64,000 nt of DNA from Drosophila pseudoobscura (GCF_009870125.1 NC_046679.1:10478001-10542000); one strand, 5' to 3'. Shown: positions 36,987 to 50,900, counted from the stretch's first letter. Numbers and translations are program-made. The notes: generated by a model from the letters alone, not told the origin.

Positions 36987-37023
36987 TAGATGGCGCTTGC
37001 ACCAAAAAGACGCTAGGTGGCGC
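36987..37023 (+). promoter_or_regulatory. Two tandem CTCF-like sites
   Basis: CGCTAGATGGCGC (core 36987-36996) and CGCTAGGTGGCGC (core 37014-37023) are in the same orientation, 27 bp apart centre to centre. Both match the Drosophila CTCF core AGRKGGCGC as I recall it. They lie about 130-160 bp upstream of the mIF2 ATG, between it and the pseudogene. Confidence 0.7.
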
Positions 37024-37053
37024 AGCTTACAGTTTAGTGAAGACTGTCCTAGA

Positions 37054-37088
37054 AACAGCTGTTGTTATTGTAAAACGGTCACACTTAG
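37054..37088 (+). promoter_or_regulatory. mIF2: Housekeeping core promoter of mIF2
   Basis: AACAGCTGTT at 37054-37063 matches the Drosophila core-promoter E-box (AWCAGCTGWT) exactly, and CGGTCACACTT at 37076-37086 matches Motif 1 (YGGTCACACTR) at 10 of 11 positions. No TATA. These elements mark broadly expressed fly genes, which fits a mitochondrial translation factor. The 5' UTR would be about 60-75 bp. Confidence 0.75.
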
Positions 37089-37149
37089 CTGTTATGTGAA
37101 AAAAATAAGTGTGAAGAAATAAATTAATTAAATAAATTAACCATAGAAA

Positions 37150-39570
37150 ATGTTAAGAATAAGCTGTTTATATCGACTACCAAATGCACTGCACTGCAGC
37201 CAATCCTTCAGCCATTGGAAACAGGCACCGGCAACGTTTCGGTTATTTCATGTGGACGCCGCACGCCTAAAACGCCGGAAAACAGCTGAAGAGAAGGTAG
37301 GTTTGAGAGTAATTGGAAAACATACATAAATTTCTGTTTTAATTGTGGAGGAAAAAAATTAACTTATGAATGAAAAGTTGATTCGTTGATGGCGTACTTT
37401 AAGAATAAACTTATGTAAGAGGACAGACTCACTAATTTATGTAGAAATCCCCGCGAATTATAGAGTATTCACCGAAGAAAGCGCAGCCGGCGAATGGATT
37501 GCCGTCTGGTGGATCGGAAATCTGGAGGCACATGAGCGTGGCGCAGTTGGCCAAAGTGCTGCAAAGGCCAGTCGGTATGTAGACTCTTAAGCCATCTTTT
37601 GAGTCACTTTGTAAAGAGTTTACTCCCCCCTAGATGACGTCCAGGAGGCCATGTTGTACGTAAAAGGCGCTGATAACATCGAACCCGCCGCTAAGCTGGC
37701 GGATCTCAAAATGATCCAAGAAATAGCTAAAAAGCTGGGAGCCAAGACCCGCGTGGTGGCCACACCAGAAGCATCCTGCGAAGACGATCAGAAGGAGCGT
37801 GATGTGACGCCCAGGCCGCCTGCGCCGCCAGAGCTGCTACAGCCTCGCCCCCCCGTTGTCACTGTCATGGGCCATGTGGATCACGGCAAGACAACGCTGT
37901 TGGACTCGTTGCGTGGTGCTGATGTGGCAGCTGGAGAGGCTGGTGGCATCACCCAACACATCGGTGCCTTTACTGTAACTCTGGAGAACGGCGAACAGGT
38001 CACGTTTCTCGACACTCCGGGCCACGCAGCTTTCAGTGCAATGAGAGCACGTGGTGCTGTGGCCACTGACATCATAGTGCTGGTGGTGGCCGCCGAGGAT
38101 GGCGTCATGGCGCAGACACGCGAAGTCATCCAGCTGGCCAAGGAGGCGCAGGTGCCCATAATCGTGGCCCTCAACAAGATCGATAAGCCCGAGGCGGATA
38201 TTGTAAGTCAGTGGGGATCTATCATATTAATGATTCCTAATGTCGCTTATCTTTCAGGAAAAGAGCAAGCGAGAGCTGGCGCAAATGGGTCTGGCTCTCG
38301 AGGAGCATGGCGGCGATATCCAGGTCATACCCATTTCGGCTCTAAAGGGCACCAACTTGCAGTTGCTCGCCGAGGCAGTCAGCACACAAGCGACTCTCAT
38401 GGGGCTGAAGTCGGACCCCTCGGGTCTGGTCGAGGGAATTGTGGTGGAGTCAAAAACAGACCCTCGACGTGGGAAGCTTTCCACTGCCATAGTGTCCCGA
38501 GGCACACTACGCAAAGGTTCTGTGCTGCTGAGTGGCTTGGCGCATGCAAAGGTTCGAGGTCTGTTCGACCATAATGGAAAGCCTCTGACTGAAGCGCCTC
38601 CTGGTACCCCAGTAGAGATTCTTGGCTGGCGAGAGCTGCCACTGGCTGGCGATCTTATACTGGAGGTGGAAACGGAGGTACTTGAGAAAAGTTTTTTGCC
38701 CTTTTATACATATTTGAAACAAGAAAATTCTTGCAGAAAAAAGCCCATGCAGTGCTGAAGTATCGCGAGCACGAGGCTCAGCAGGAGAAGATCGAGTCCA
38801 GCAGCGAGGAGATACGAAAAAAGGATGAGGAGCATCAGGCCACGTATCGGGCAGCGCGCGAGGCCCGTCGCCTAGCAGGACGCTTTCGCATGCGCGGTGG
38901 CCAGCGGGTCAAACAGGTGGACGAGAACGAAGGCAAGCCGCGTGTCAGTGTCATCATCAAGGGAGATGTGCATGGCTCTGTGGAGGCGATACTGGATGTG
39001 CTGGAGACCTACAGCAGCAACGAGATCTGCCGCCTGGACATTGTGCACTATGGCGTGGGCAACGTAACTGAGGGAGACCTAGAGCTTGCCAAAGCATTCG
39101 ATGCCATTATCTACGCCTTTGCTGTGGAGACGCCCCAGAACAAGGCCACCAAAGATGTGAATGTGCGAAGCTACAATATAATTTATCGGTTGATTGACGA
39201 TCTGAAGGAGCAACTTAGCAGCAAGCTGCCCCCTGTGGAGGTAGAGGAAGTTCTGGGAGAGGCCAACGTACTGCAGAGTTTCATCATCAACGAGGGACGC
39301 AAAGAGGTGCCCGTGGCTGGGTGTCGGTGCACCAAGGGCGTACTGAAGAAAGCCCAAAAGTTCCGATTGGTGCGTGACGGTGAAGTTGTCTACGATGGAC
39401 AATTGGAATCGATGCGTCATCTGAAGAACGAAGTAGATTCGATCAAAAAGGACGTGGAGTGTGGACTGCGCTTAAGGGATGCAAAGGTGCTGCCGCAGGC
39501 CGGCGACATACTCCAATGCTACACCACGCACATGGAGGCCCAGCAAACGGATTGGGATCCAGGTTTCTAG
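37150..39570 (+). CDS. mIF2: Mitochondrial translation initiation factor IF-2
   Basis: Coding exons are 37150-37296, 37445-37574, 37634-38202, 38258-38677 and 38737-39570 (TAG); phases agree, 699 aa, the usual size for metazoan mtIF2. The N terminus ([15 protein letters not shown], Arg-rich, no acidic residues) is a plausible mitochondrial targeting peptide. The G domain is intact: G1 [12 protein letters not shown] (about 170), G2 GGITQHIG, G3 DTPGHAAF (about 219), G4 NKID (about 273). Beta-barrel domain II, a Lys/Glu-rich helical linker and the C-terminal domains ([14 protein letters not shown]) follow. Role: GTP-dependent recruitment of formyl-Met-tRNA to the mitochondrial small ribosomal subunit. 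No clear AATAAA follows closely; the 3' end is undefined. Confidence 0.96.
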
Positions 39571-41951
39571 TAGATGAGCGCTGTTTCGAGAATCATCATT
39601 AGATTGTTGCCTCTGCCTTGTTATCGCTATTATATATATATTATATCTATAGTTTTCTATTATGTACGGTTTATATAAAACAAATCCCACTATCCGACTT
39701 CCTGTTGATCTCGCTGCCACTGCTAGAGCTGCTGCCGGCCGCCCAGAGGCACCGCCACAGCCACCCTTCACCCACATGCTTAGAGCTTAGGATACCGATA
39801 CACAGCGGCAACGGAACTGTCGCCGAGATAAGCCACTCTGACAGCGACAGCGAGAGCGAGAGAAGTGCCCCTGGCTGTTCATACCAACGCCTATGACGGA
39901 AGCTGCTTAAATGGGTCAAAGCAATGCTAATTGGAGTTCACCCACACCAACCCAGAGCCAGTGGCAGTGGCAGAGGCAGAGGCAGAGCCAGTGGCCATAG
40001 ACCAGAGCGACTTCTTGCAGATAAACGATTTCCGCTAAGGCCCAGCCAATTAGAGCCAAGTCCTACATTAATGAATGAATGCTTTTTATTTCACTTGTTT
40101 CATATTCGTATATACAATACATACGAGTATAACTACTATGCTATGTGCGAATTTGTATAATATCAAGTGCGCTCTACATTTCTTGAATCGTTTGCTCTCG
40201 CCTTGAAATGCGGATAAATTCATTCCTTTTGCGTTGCGACTTATTAGCTAACTGGGTTCCGACTTTCCCTGGCGAGCCGCTGATAAGAGAGAGTGTATAA
40301 ATAGAATGTGACGGCAGACGGCTTATATAACCGATGCTGGACATTTACATTTACATTCACATTCACAAGATATTTCCTCGAGCGAAATGAAAGAAATCAC
40401 TCAAAGCATTTTGCAGTCTGCTTCAGGCATCCACATCGAGTTCCTTCCGTTACTCATAGTTTCTTGTGGGGTTGGGGCTTCATCCGAATTCGATGTACGC
40501 ACTATCAGGGAACTAAAATTCGGCGGAAGCAGTTGTGGTTGAGATTGGCAGTTGGATTAGAAATATACTATATATATATAGCTCTAATTGGAATGCGGAA
40601 ATAGTCACTCAGACTCTGGTGGATATGTGAATTTCATGAATTTATGAATGAACTCGACTAATTTGGTGTAATCGATGCTTTGGTTAACCGATCCGTGCCA
40701 GCAATGTCGCACGGACAATGCCAGACAGTAATTATCCCACAACCGAACAAAGATCATGTTCACTGGACATCTATATTTGTCTGGGGCCTTCTCCTCCCTT
40801 TCCTTCCCTTCCGTTCAGTTCCGAATGGAGCGTGAAAAATCAAAGTAAACACATCGCACATGTGTTGGCTGCAATTAAACCGAATTGAGATGAGATGGTT
40901 TTTCTGGTGCAGTTGACTTATGACAAGGATCCGTGAAGGATCCTTCTTCAAATCCTACTCCCACGAATGTTGTCGACATGTGTTCATCAGGGGCGACTCG
41001 ACTCGACTCCGAGTGCATCCCGAACATGTGAGGGCTGGCACAGTAAATCACTTTTTAACACCAACACCAACAGCACTCCGATCGCCGCCACACACACGTG
41101 CAACGCATAAAGATCAGCGAGCCAGCCAGCCCCATGGGAGAGAGAACCAGTTGAAGATGTGTGTGCAGCGAAGCGACTGCAAAAAAACCGCACTCATCTT
41201 CAGTCTCTCATGGGGGCCAAAAGAAGCCGGTTGGTTGGGGCTACGTTAAAGGATCGGCGACAGCCATAAACTTAATATATTTAGTGCGTCTCTCGCCCGA
41301 GCACGTTTGCTTTCATGCTGATTATCGGGGATCTCACAGCAAGAGCTAGTGTAGGAATCCCATTCAATTTGGGTGCGATTAGAGGAGCGGAAACAGCAGC
41401 CCGTCCTTTGTGGCGCTATCGCATCGACGGACCGGACCCTATCGGTGGCAGTGGCAGAGTAGTGCCGCTGGCAGCGACGCAGACGCAGCGCGCTGCTGGG
41501 GCTGCGCCACTACTGCTGTTGGGCCTGCTGCGGCTTTCGCTGCTAGTGCCAGTGGCAGTGGCAGACAGAATTAGAGCGATCGTATACGCTCCGACTCGAT
41601 CAGTTGCTGGCGTGCGCTCTAACCCTGCGGGTGTGTGTGATCGAGAACAAGAGGACGGGTCCGAGGACGAAATTTAAATCGAAATCGAAATTAATTCAGT
41701 GTCATTCCGTATCCTTTCTGGCCATGCGCAGGCGCAAAGTGCAGAATCATTTTCGTTGTGAAGAGTGTGCCAAATAATTAAAACTCAAGTGGCCACGAGC
41801 CCGACCGAAAACATTTCAAGTGTCAACCACACAGAACAAGCCTCGATTTAAGTATTTGCGTGCAAAATTCGTGAAATTCCGAGAAGGAGCCGCCCCAACG
41901 ACGCGGAACGGTTCGATTATTGTGCTATCATCAACAGTAAGGAGCCGCAAA
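39571..41951. other. Spacer and 5' region of Papilin
   Basis: No conserved coding frame apart from the weak small ORF noted at 40387. GGCAGW-type simple repeats occur at about 39960-39995, 41443-41460 and 41550-41575. Initiator-like TCAGTT (41600-41605) and TCAGTG (41696-41701) could start Papilin transcripts, but neither has a convincing downstream element. The ATG at 41952 sits in a good context (GCAAAATGG). Confidence 0.45.
40287..40542 (+). other. GATA + TATA promoter-like element followed by a 51-codon ORF
   Basis: CTGATAAGAG (about 40280) lies next to GTATAAATAG (TATAAATA 40296-40303). The first ATG downstream on this strand in good context (GCGAAATGA, ATG 40387) opens a frame of 51 codons ending at TGA 40540-40542. 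The predicted peptide starts MKEITQSILQSASG and has a short hydrophobic middle (FLPLLIVSCGVGA) but no signal peptide I would trust and no known family. It may be a remnant or a chance frame. Confidence 0.25.
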
Positions 41952-44900
41952 ATGGATTTATCGAGGCGGTTGTGGTAAGCATCAGACAAACATGAAACAT
42001 GTATCTTCTGGATGGGAATACTCTACCAGATGCGGCACGGCACTGCCAGATAAATACAATTGTAACCAGTGACTGTGGCAGTGGTAGTGGCAGCGGCAGT
42101 GGCAGTGGCAGTGGCAGATACAGTGGCAAGCTGTGTGTCGTGTTTGGAACGAAATTGATTCCTTTTGTGTTGCTGGCAAATTACTGTGTCAATTGGAATT
42201 TTAATTTCATTTGAACTACATGCGCAAACACTTGACATGGCTCCTGGCTGGCTGGATGGTCTCCCAGCTCTTCCCATCGTCTATCCTTGGCATTTTCCTC
42301 CAGTGATTGTCCTGTCCACATGTGCGGATGTAGTGTGTGGGAGTGTAGCAGTACGAGCATCCTGGCTACGTGCTCGCTGTGCAACAGGCGCGCTCCGCTC
42401 CGTTATTGACACTACGCGTCTGCCATTATCCTGGCCAGCATTTTGTTTGCATGCCAAATTGCATTGCCAACTTAATTGAAGTTTGTTAATGAAAATTGCA
42501 ACATTTTTCAAACCATTTTCAAAGTCCTCTCTCTGTCGCTCCCCTGCCCCTGCCCCCTGCCCACCAATTCCTGTTCTTGGTTAATGGGTGGTGTGCCTTG
42601 ATTGCAGATTGTCCAAGTCCTGGTAAAATGTTTCCAATTAGCAATTATGCTTGAAATTTGTAACTAATTTTGTGGCTATTTTGTTTTGAGATACTTTTCG
42701 TAATTATGCATAATCAAATTTGAAGGATTCAAAGGATACGTGTATGCTTAAAGTTAAAAGCGCAAGGGCATCGAAGAGAATTTTGTATTATAGCTAATTT
42801 AATCCGTAATTAGGTCGATCGATTCCCCTTTTAGAAATCTCAATTTCCTGCTACAGAATTATGTACTTCAAACAGCCTGATCGGTGGCCCTCCCCGCTCG
42901 CCACTCCCTCCTCCCCATCCGCCAAACAGTGCCCCAGAAAGTAAGCCATTACCTCACCTGTGCCATCACGACAGGCCTTTTTTATTTTTCCACTGTCTTT
43001 GTTGGCTTTCCAAAAATGTGTGTGCGATTCCGCCACACACAATACAATACCCAGGGAGCCCAGAGAAAAAGAAACCAAATCAAATTTTCGAATGGAAATG
43101 TAAATATTTATGCAAAGAGTTGCCTTCGGATTGGGTGCCAGCGTAGGTGAAGTGCGTGCGCTTTAAAGTGCCCCCCACCCCCCCCACCCAAAAAAAAAGT
43201 ACCCCATTGCGGCTCTACTGACGGCGATGAAGTGAAACATTCGGAAGGGGCAGAGATGGACAACGTCGGTCAGGGCAGTGGCACTGCCAGTTCAAAGTTG
43301 ATGGCACTCACCTTACCCCCCAGCAGAGATGCCTTTAAAGATCTTGACGAGGCAGTTGTACGGACTCTCACGCACATGCTGGACATATCTTTCGCATGAT
43401 CTGAGTCTGAGTCTGAGACAGAGGCAGAGGCTGCTCCGGGTTGGATGTTGGATGTTGCCTGTTGACCGCAAGAATTGCGTGCGTTTTATTTTTGGCCAAA
43501 GTCATAAAGTTGCCGGTGCCCGACAACGAAGACGACACCGACAGCCACACATAAAAGCCCAGAAACTTGTTCCCTCGGGCAGTATCTGGCCGACTGGCAG
43601 TTAGCGCATCCATTCGTCAAGTTTTTTAAAGTTTTTCGCGAAAACTATGCTGTGCCCAACCACTTGAAAGCGAAAATCTATCTCTTTGCCCGGCACGGCA
43701 CGGCATGGCCCGTCCCGGCCCCGTTGTCAACGGCAGTCGGCAGTCGCGGAGCAGGCCAAGAAGAATCTATGGCCTCAGCTGATTTTGACGATGATGCTGC
43801 CACGGCTATGCTCATGCCACGAAATGTGGCCAACACATGACCCGTTAGTCTGGGTTTGGGGACATGTGCCTGCTATCTGCGATTTAATCGGAAATTCTCC
43901 GGAAATTATTTATTTATTATTTTTCACCATTTTCTCAAGGCTTTGTAGTTTTCGGATATAATGGAAAAATTCTCGAGAACTTGACAATTGTGTTCGATGA
44001 TAAAGAAAATCAATTGAGAATCTTGAGGCTTGAAAGCAGCATTCCCCATCTATGTATGTGCGAGTATGTAGGTGATCTGATCAGCCGGCTAGCCCAGACC
44101 CCAGGGCCCAGGCGGGTCAACACTCAGAGAGAGATACACACTATGCACACCATTATGTCTCTAGTTTAATGGTACAAACTAAACGTTTTAACGCACTCGG
44201 TAAATCAGTAACTCTGTATCTGAGTGTATGTCTCTGTCTCGGGCTCTGTGTGTGGCCATTAAGTGGCCGAATAAACTCTTTACATTAAGCGAAAATTTGT
44301 GACTCGTGACGTCTTTGAACTTCAGAGCTCCAGAGTCTCACACGATGCGAAGATCTGGGAAGGAATACGTTCAGAAGAATTTTTCCAGAATGTACGAGTA
44401 GCTAAGGCATTTGTGCTTAGTCAGTAGTCACTTCGGGGGAATTTGCATGAGTACTCCTCCCATTTGTGTATATTTAGAGATATTTCCCATTTTATATGTA
44501 CATTTCCAACTATGTATCTGATAGATTTCCCAACACTTTGTTTGTTATGTTTGAACGATAATATTCCGCGGAAACCACTAAATTTTGACCAGCAGCAATA
44601 ATAACAAACTGTGAATCGGAGGAATAGAATCAACAGGAAAATGCTGCAACACCTAGATACATAGTTGTACATACATGTACACAGTACATTGTTGCTGTTT
44701 CTATTCCAAATTGTTTATTGAGTGGTGATCTGTGTGCGTATACGTATACCCCTGCCGTACTGTTTCTATAAACAGTAAATTTTTCGAAATTTATGCTTTG
44801 AAAATGATACACGCAGACCCCCAGTGGTTGCTTTGAATGAAGACCTTCCCAAACCCCGTAAAACCACGTCCAATCATTCGCTCGTGTTTGCACTTGGATT

Positions 44901-47900
44901 GCATAATTGATCCTTAATTGCTATAAATAAATTAGAGAGCGCCAAACGCTGATCTAATGTGTGAGTGGTGCCGCTGGGTGCTTCTGGGGATTCTCGGGGG
45001 AAGTCCGCCTCCGGAAATGCGTCTGCAGATGGAATGGATTTGATTTCATTGGAATATCGAATGATGCGGCAAATGAGTAGCAAATTATGATTCAACAAAC
45101 GGCACGCCTTGTGCGAGTACGAGTGCGTTGCAGTCCTTCCCCGAGCCCTGCTCATTCCATGGCTCAATTACCTCCCAAGTTCATCGCGGCAATGGTGCAT
45201 GCTGCATTTGCAACATGTGCTGCATGGTGGGGCCCCCCCATGGCATGCTGGATGATTGCGACAGCGCTCCATGGGGATCAGGAGTTCTTCAGATCCAGAT
45301 CTGGAGATCTGCAGATCGTTTTCCCATGACTTAATGTTTTATGCTTAATTAACAAAAGACTGCCGACATGGCAGCGTTTAATTATTCCCTAGAGCAGCTC
45401 TAAATCAAATGCCAGCCGCATGGTGTCGGTGGCAAATATTTTAATGTTAATATTTACCCCACACACACACACACACACACACAGATCCTCATGCACTGTA
45501 CACACGCACAAGCACACAGACAATTAATTCGATAGTCGCCTCAGACGGGGTCGACGTACGCTGCAACGCGGAAGATAAAAAGGATGCCCCAAAATATGCC
45601 GCCGCAAAATTGCAGGGGCACAGTGTATAAGCAGGCCAAAAAAAGATACACCCAAGACTGCAAAAATATCCAAAATTTCAGCAGATTCAGGAACGAGGAG
45701 TAGGAGCAGGAGCAGGAGTAGGAGGGGCGAGGGGACCACGGTCCCAACAAACGATGCGTCACATGCAGCAAAATGTTCCTAAAAACTCGCTGTTCTCGCT
45801 GTGGCAGGGAGAAGGAGAGATGGAGAATTGGAGTGCGAGACATTCGTGCAGCAGTGGCGGCGGCGGCAGTGGCAGCGGCAGCAGCAACAAGTGAAACATT
45901 TGCCGCCAGCGTTGAGAGCAGGCCAAAGCAGAATAACCCGAAAAATAAAACCCATAAAAATGTTTTGACTGACGACAAGCGACGATCGGTTCTGGCTCTT
46001 GAGAGGACGTGATGTGCATCTCGATGACAGAAAATGAACCGATTGGAGACCGAATTGATGCCCGTTATAGGGTCAGGAACAGGGACAGGGACGCAGGGTG
46101 ACTGGACGACCTCTCTCCAGCATCCTCAGCATCCTCAGCCTGCAATAGCCTCCACCTTCAATTGCTGTCCAAGAGGAATTCGAAAGAAGCGACTGCCACA
46201 ACTGAAAAGAGTACTGAAGAGTACTCAGTGGAAACAATGCCAGGGAATCCGTAATTGCGCTATAAATCAATGTCTGCTCTACATTTTACCTGCCAGTTAG
46301 CTGCTGGCATGATAAAATTTAACGCAATTGGCTTGGCTAACATTTCATTTGAAGGCTATTATAAATAACTGAAATTTGTTTGCGTCAGGCAGCGGAGTTG
46401 GTTTTTGTTTGCTCTAAATATAGACTTATTTCGTCAGGCAGTAGGTTGCTGTTGAGTGCCTTCTGGAATAATTATGTTCAGGATTATGTGTTTTTAATGC
46501 GAAGATTAATAAGTTTTACCCCCTCAATCCGCCCCGTACATTATTCACTTCATTGCATTGTTCATATAAGAGTATAAATTCCTGTATTCAATTAGCAGCG
46601 CATAAATAATGGGCAAGCATAACTTAATTCCTATAAATAGTTTAATTCCCAGAATACCATTTGTTTGGGAATACTTCTTGGCGTTTTTTCTATGCGAACT
46701 GAATGCTAGTTTGCGCTAATTATGTGCTGAAATATGCCAGATCATGGGGGCATCCTGTGCGCTAGTTTCTTTTGAATTTTTTTTCGTTTTTATTTTATCA
46801 TGAATGGTCGCGAAAATGTTTATGCAGAGACCTGATGAATCCCTCCTCATACTCCTACTCAAATGTGTGGTGGGTTCAAAGTTCTCCTGCTTTGCTCTCC
46901 TTCTCCCCTGCTCCAGTGCTATTAGCTATAAGTGAATATACGTACATATACGTACTTGGAGGGAGTCAAGCAGCTTGTTGCAATCTCGAACCGAATGAGT
47001 TGGGCAAATAGAAAATTGCCAATGTTTATCCGGGGGGTCTTTTGGCTGGGATCGACAGAGGGTGTGGTGTGGCCAGGGGAGGAGGGAGCACTGTCGCGAC
47101 AGCGGCATTATGATGCCTCTAATTAGCTGCCTGGCACAGTGCGGATGCACTTGTGGCAGTCGCATGTTGCACTTCAAGTGGCTGGTGCAACATTTGCCAT
47201 AAAAAATTTGTTTACAAGTCGAACATTTTGTCAGTGAGTGAAATTTATGGGTCAGTAAGTTGTTTGACGGGGCGGGGGCTCCAGAAGCAAAGTGAAACCG
47301 AGGAAAATCTTCACACAGTCGGGCTGGGTCTTTCCCTTTCTGGGCCCGACTCTCTCACTCTCTCTCGCTGCGCTTAACAGGGCATTCTGTTTGCTCATTT
47401 GTCCAAACGCGTGACAAATATTTCATTAGGCATTTGTGCACACTTTGTTGCTGCCTGGCACTGTCGGTCGCATGGCAGTTGCTGAAGTGCCTTTTAGCCC
47501 CAAAAGCTGCAACTTTGTAGGGCCACAGAGATGGGCAGGAAGAGACTGTTCTGTTGCATAATCTCAGTCAGTACTCTCGGTGTAAACACTTCGGGGCAAA
47601 GGCACGGGCGTGCGTATGTTTATTATTTTCACTACTCAATTAAGTTAAATTAATTTTGAAATTGATAATTGCTCGGCCGGGTCCGTGTCTAGGTCTGGCT
47701 CTGTGTGGCAACTGTTTGGCTGCCAGTCAAAATGGCTGCAGGAGCAGCATAGGATGCAGGCAAGGGCGCAGCCAAGTGCATTAGCAACGGAGCAACGGAG
47801 TGCCAGAGTGGCAGAGTGGCAGAGGCATAGATATGTCTGTGTGTGCGTTGCTTTATGCAAATGCAATTAAAATTTCAACAATGCAAACATTTACTTCCGT

Positions 47901-50900
47901 TGCAACAAATGTCGTCGTACCGGCCCCACCTCCTCCTCCTCCGCCCAAGCCTCTGGCAGCCCGCATCTTCATAGAGTCATCATCAAGAGCGGCAGAGGCA
48001 GAGCCAGAGGCAGAGGCAGGAGCATCAGAGGCAGCAGCATCAGCAACAGCATTTACCTGGCCACACCTCAGCCACAATTTGGCGTTTTGCATTAGTCTAT
48101 GTTTGTCTTGCGATAATTGTATGACTATGTAATTGTATTTGAACAAATGTGTGATTGTGTGCGTGTGCCGTGTGTGTCATGAGTGCGCCGTGTGTGTGTT
48201 TGAGTGCAACACACAGCCACGTATTTGGGTATCCTTTGAACTAATGAGGTAGATCTTCGTCTAATTGCTGGCTGATGCTTTGCGGCCAAATAAAATGTGA
48301 ATAGACTGAGTGCAATTGGAGCCTGCCTCCTCAAACTAATGAAGCTGATTACGAGTACTTAAGGATACAGAGTGGGCATAAGTATATCCTCTAAGAGTGG
48401 AGTGATCTGCAATGGAAGCACGCATTTCATCAGGAAGGGCCATTTCAGAGCCTTGCCTTTGGCTGCACTTCGGTTTGGTTGCAATTAAATCAGTTGTTGC
48501 AACAAAAATTCCAGTGTTGCTTGCTCCCTTTTTTACAATCAACATAAAACAGAAGAAAATAAAAACAAGCGAAAGGGGCCAGGCAGAAGTCAAATGATTG
48601 CAGCTGGCAACTGGGGGCCATGGGCATTCCATCTTCATCAAAGGCCCCGGGAACAGTGGCAGTGGCAGAGGCAGTGGCGGAGGCAGAGGCAGCTGTGCCA
48701 TCTTCATGGTACACAGCAATGTTGCATGCCTCACTATTCGATTGGCTTCATCCACACAGACAGAGATACAGACACAGGCGGCGGATAGGAGGATGTGGAT
48801 GTGCTGCATACTTGTGTGCCTCCCCAATCAATTGGCATGGGAAACAGCGGCAAGAATCATCGCTCCTTCTTCTGGGGGCTGCTGCTGCTTCCAAGTGGGT
48901 GGTGGAGTGGTTGGTGAAGTGGTTGCCGGAGTGGTTGATCTGGTGGTTGCCTCATTTCACTGCCTCGACCTCGACTATGAGTCATCTAAATAAAATCAAA
49001 CGCCACTGGGACCTGTACAGGTGTGAAATCTGCTACGAATTGATTTGTTCTTGGTAGCAACAAATGTTTAGATTTCGAACTACTCGCCCCACACCACACT
49101 CGTATCTTTCCGTTGGTTTTTGGGGGTCTTCTACTTTTTTGGGTTCCTTTATTGTTTGCCATGAAATTAAATGTAATTTGTTTTCGGTCTTGAGATTGGC
49201 GGCTAAGTGCACGCACTTGTGGAGTAAGTGCCGCCAGCCAGTGCTATTCTTGCGGCTCATTAGCAGGCGCTTTATTTATGATGGCCATTGCAGCATTGCA
49301 TTGCAGCATTCCAGCCCCAGATGCACTTGTTGCCTGCCTCCCAGGCATTTACAAACAATTAAACGATCGTGAATATCTATGGAATGGATGTGAAGTGTAT
49401 ATAAAAAAGTATCTTTGAGCTACTTATGAGAACGGGGGGTGTTTCTGTGGCCTGATTTGGTTTCTACTTGCTTCGGCATGCAAGGGATTCAAGCAGTACA
49501 TGCTCTGTGGGAACGAGTTCTGAAATCTAGAAAATAAAACTCGCTTGAGAGACTCCTTTCAATCAATTTAAAATCTCATTTGTAGCTCCTTTTAAGATGG
49601 CCAAATGACTATGATTAGACGCGAAATCATGATTCCAGGTGGAGTCTGATCTAAAAAAAAAGGGCAGAGCTTTCGCCGCATGCTCCTCCCTAAGTCTATG
49701 TGCCGTTTCCCATTTAAACTATTATCAGCACTTATTGATGCTGCTCCTCCCATCCCGATGCCATTGTGCGGCCGCAGTACAATGAACAATGGATGGCTAT
49801 TGTGAGGGGGCTTAAGCGGCCCTATTTCTGGCCAGAAACTCTACCAGTTGCCCTGCCTGTTAATTGGCCCGCTTCGACTGCTGCTTTGATCTTGGCTATT
49901 AGCGGGCAAAATCCTTTTCATTCAGGCCGAAAACAGGTCAGAGCCAGGGCAGTGCTTTGTGGCCTGCAGTGCAAAGAACTATTTATTGTTCAAGTCTGGG
50001 GGGGCAGTGGGGCAGGGAAAAACAAGTACAAGTACAAGTATATCTTGTACTAGTATTATTGTAAAGTTTCCGCCGAATTTAGCATTTCCTCTGTTTGTTT
50101 GACATTTATGTGGGGGCTGGCTGTGGATTGTGGCCTGTGGCCGGGGCTTTGGCTTCAGTCGGGGGTTTACATGACATGTGTAACTTATTTGACGATTGCG
50201 CCAACTGTTTATGCTCGTGTCACGTGGCATCCGCCACATGTGGCAATAACAATGTTTTTCCCTCGACTCCCTTGCTCTGGGCGCAAGAGGATGTAGAAGA
50301 TGGAGGAGGATTTTGCGTAATCAGCAGCCGCCGTCGCGTACAACAACGAAATCATGAACTGATTTTGTGGTTTCTGCCGTCTCAGCAGATTTCTGGCTGC
50401 TGGCTTCTGCTTTCAGGGGAACTGCCCAATTAATAGCGCTTCTTTTGGAGTTTGTCCCGGCCGTGGTCGTGGTCCTGGTCCTGGTCGGTAGGTAGCTGTG
50501 GCATATCCTGTTTCTATGACGCAATGCCATGGGAGGCGTCTGGGTGACGCCGCCTCCAGCGCTCCACGTTCAGCGCGAGCTCAATGGACTGTGAAATGTG
50601 TGCCGTTTGCCGTTGCCGTTGCCGTTGCCTTTGCCGTTGTCCTGGTCCTGGTCCTTGCCAAAGCAATAGGTGTCCTGGCATTGGTTTCAAAAGGGAAATG
50701 CGCTCAAATTGCATTAAAATGCCAACACAGAAGCATAAAAATTATGGCCACACTTGGCGTCCTGCCCCTGACTCCGGCTGCTGTCATAAGCAGCACGCCT
50801 GCTGTGCCACCAAGGACCAGGCACCAGGCACCAGGCACCATACACCAGGACGGAAGGAGCAAGCGCCATCCGTCGAAGGCGTCCAAGCGTAACAAAACGA

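Noticed and set aside
41317-41677. 120-codon frame upstream of Papilin
   Set aside because: Residues come from GGCAGT-type repeats and GC-rich 5' flank; no recognisable domain and no bias.
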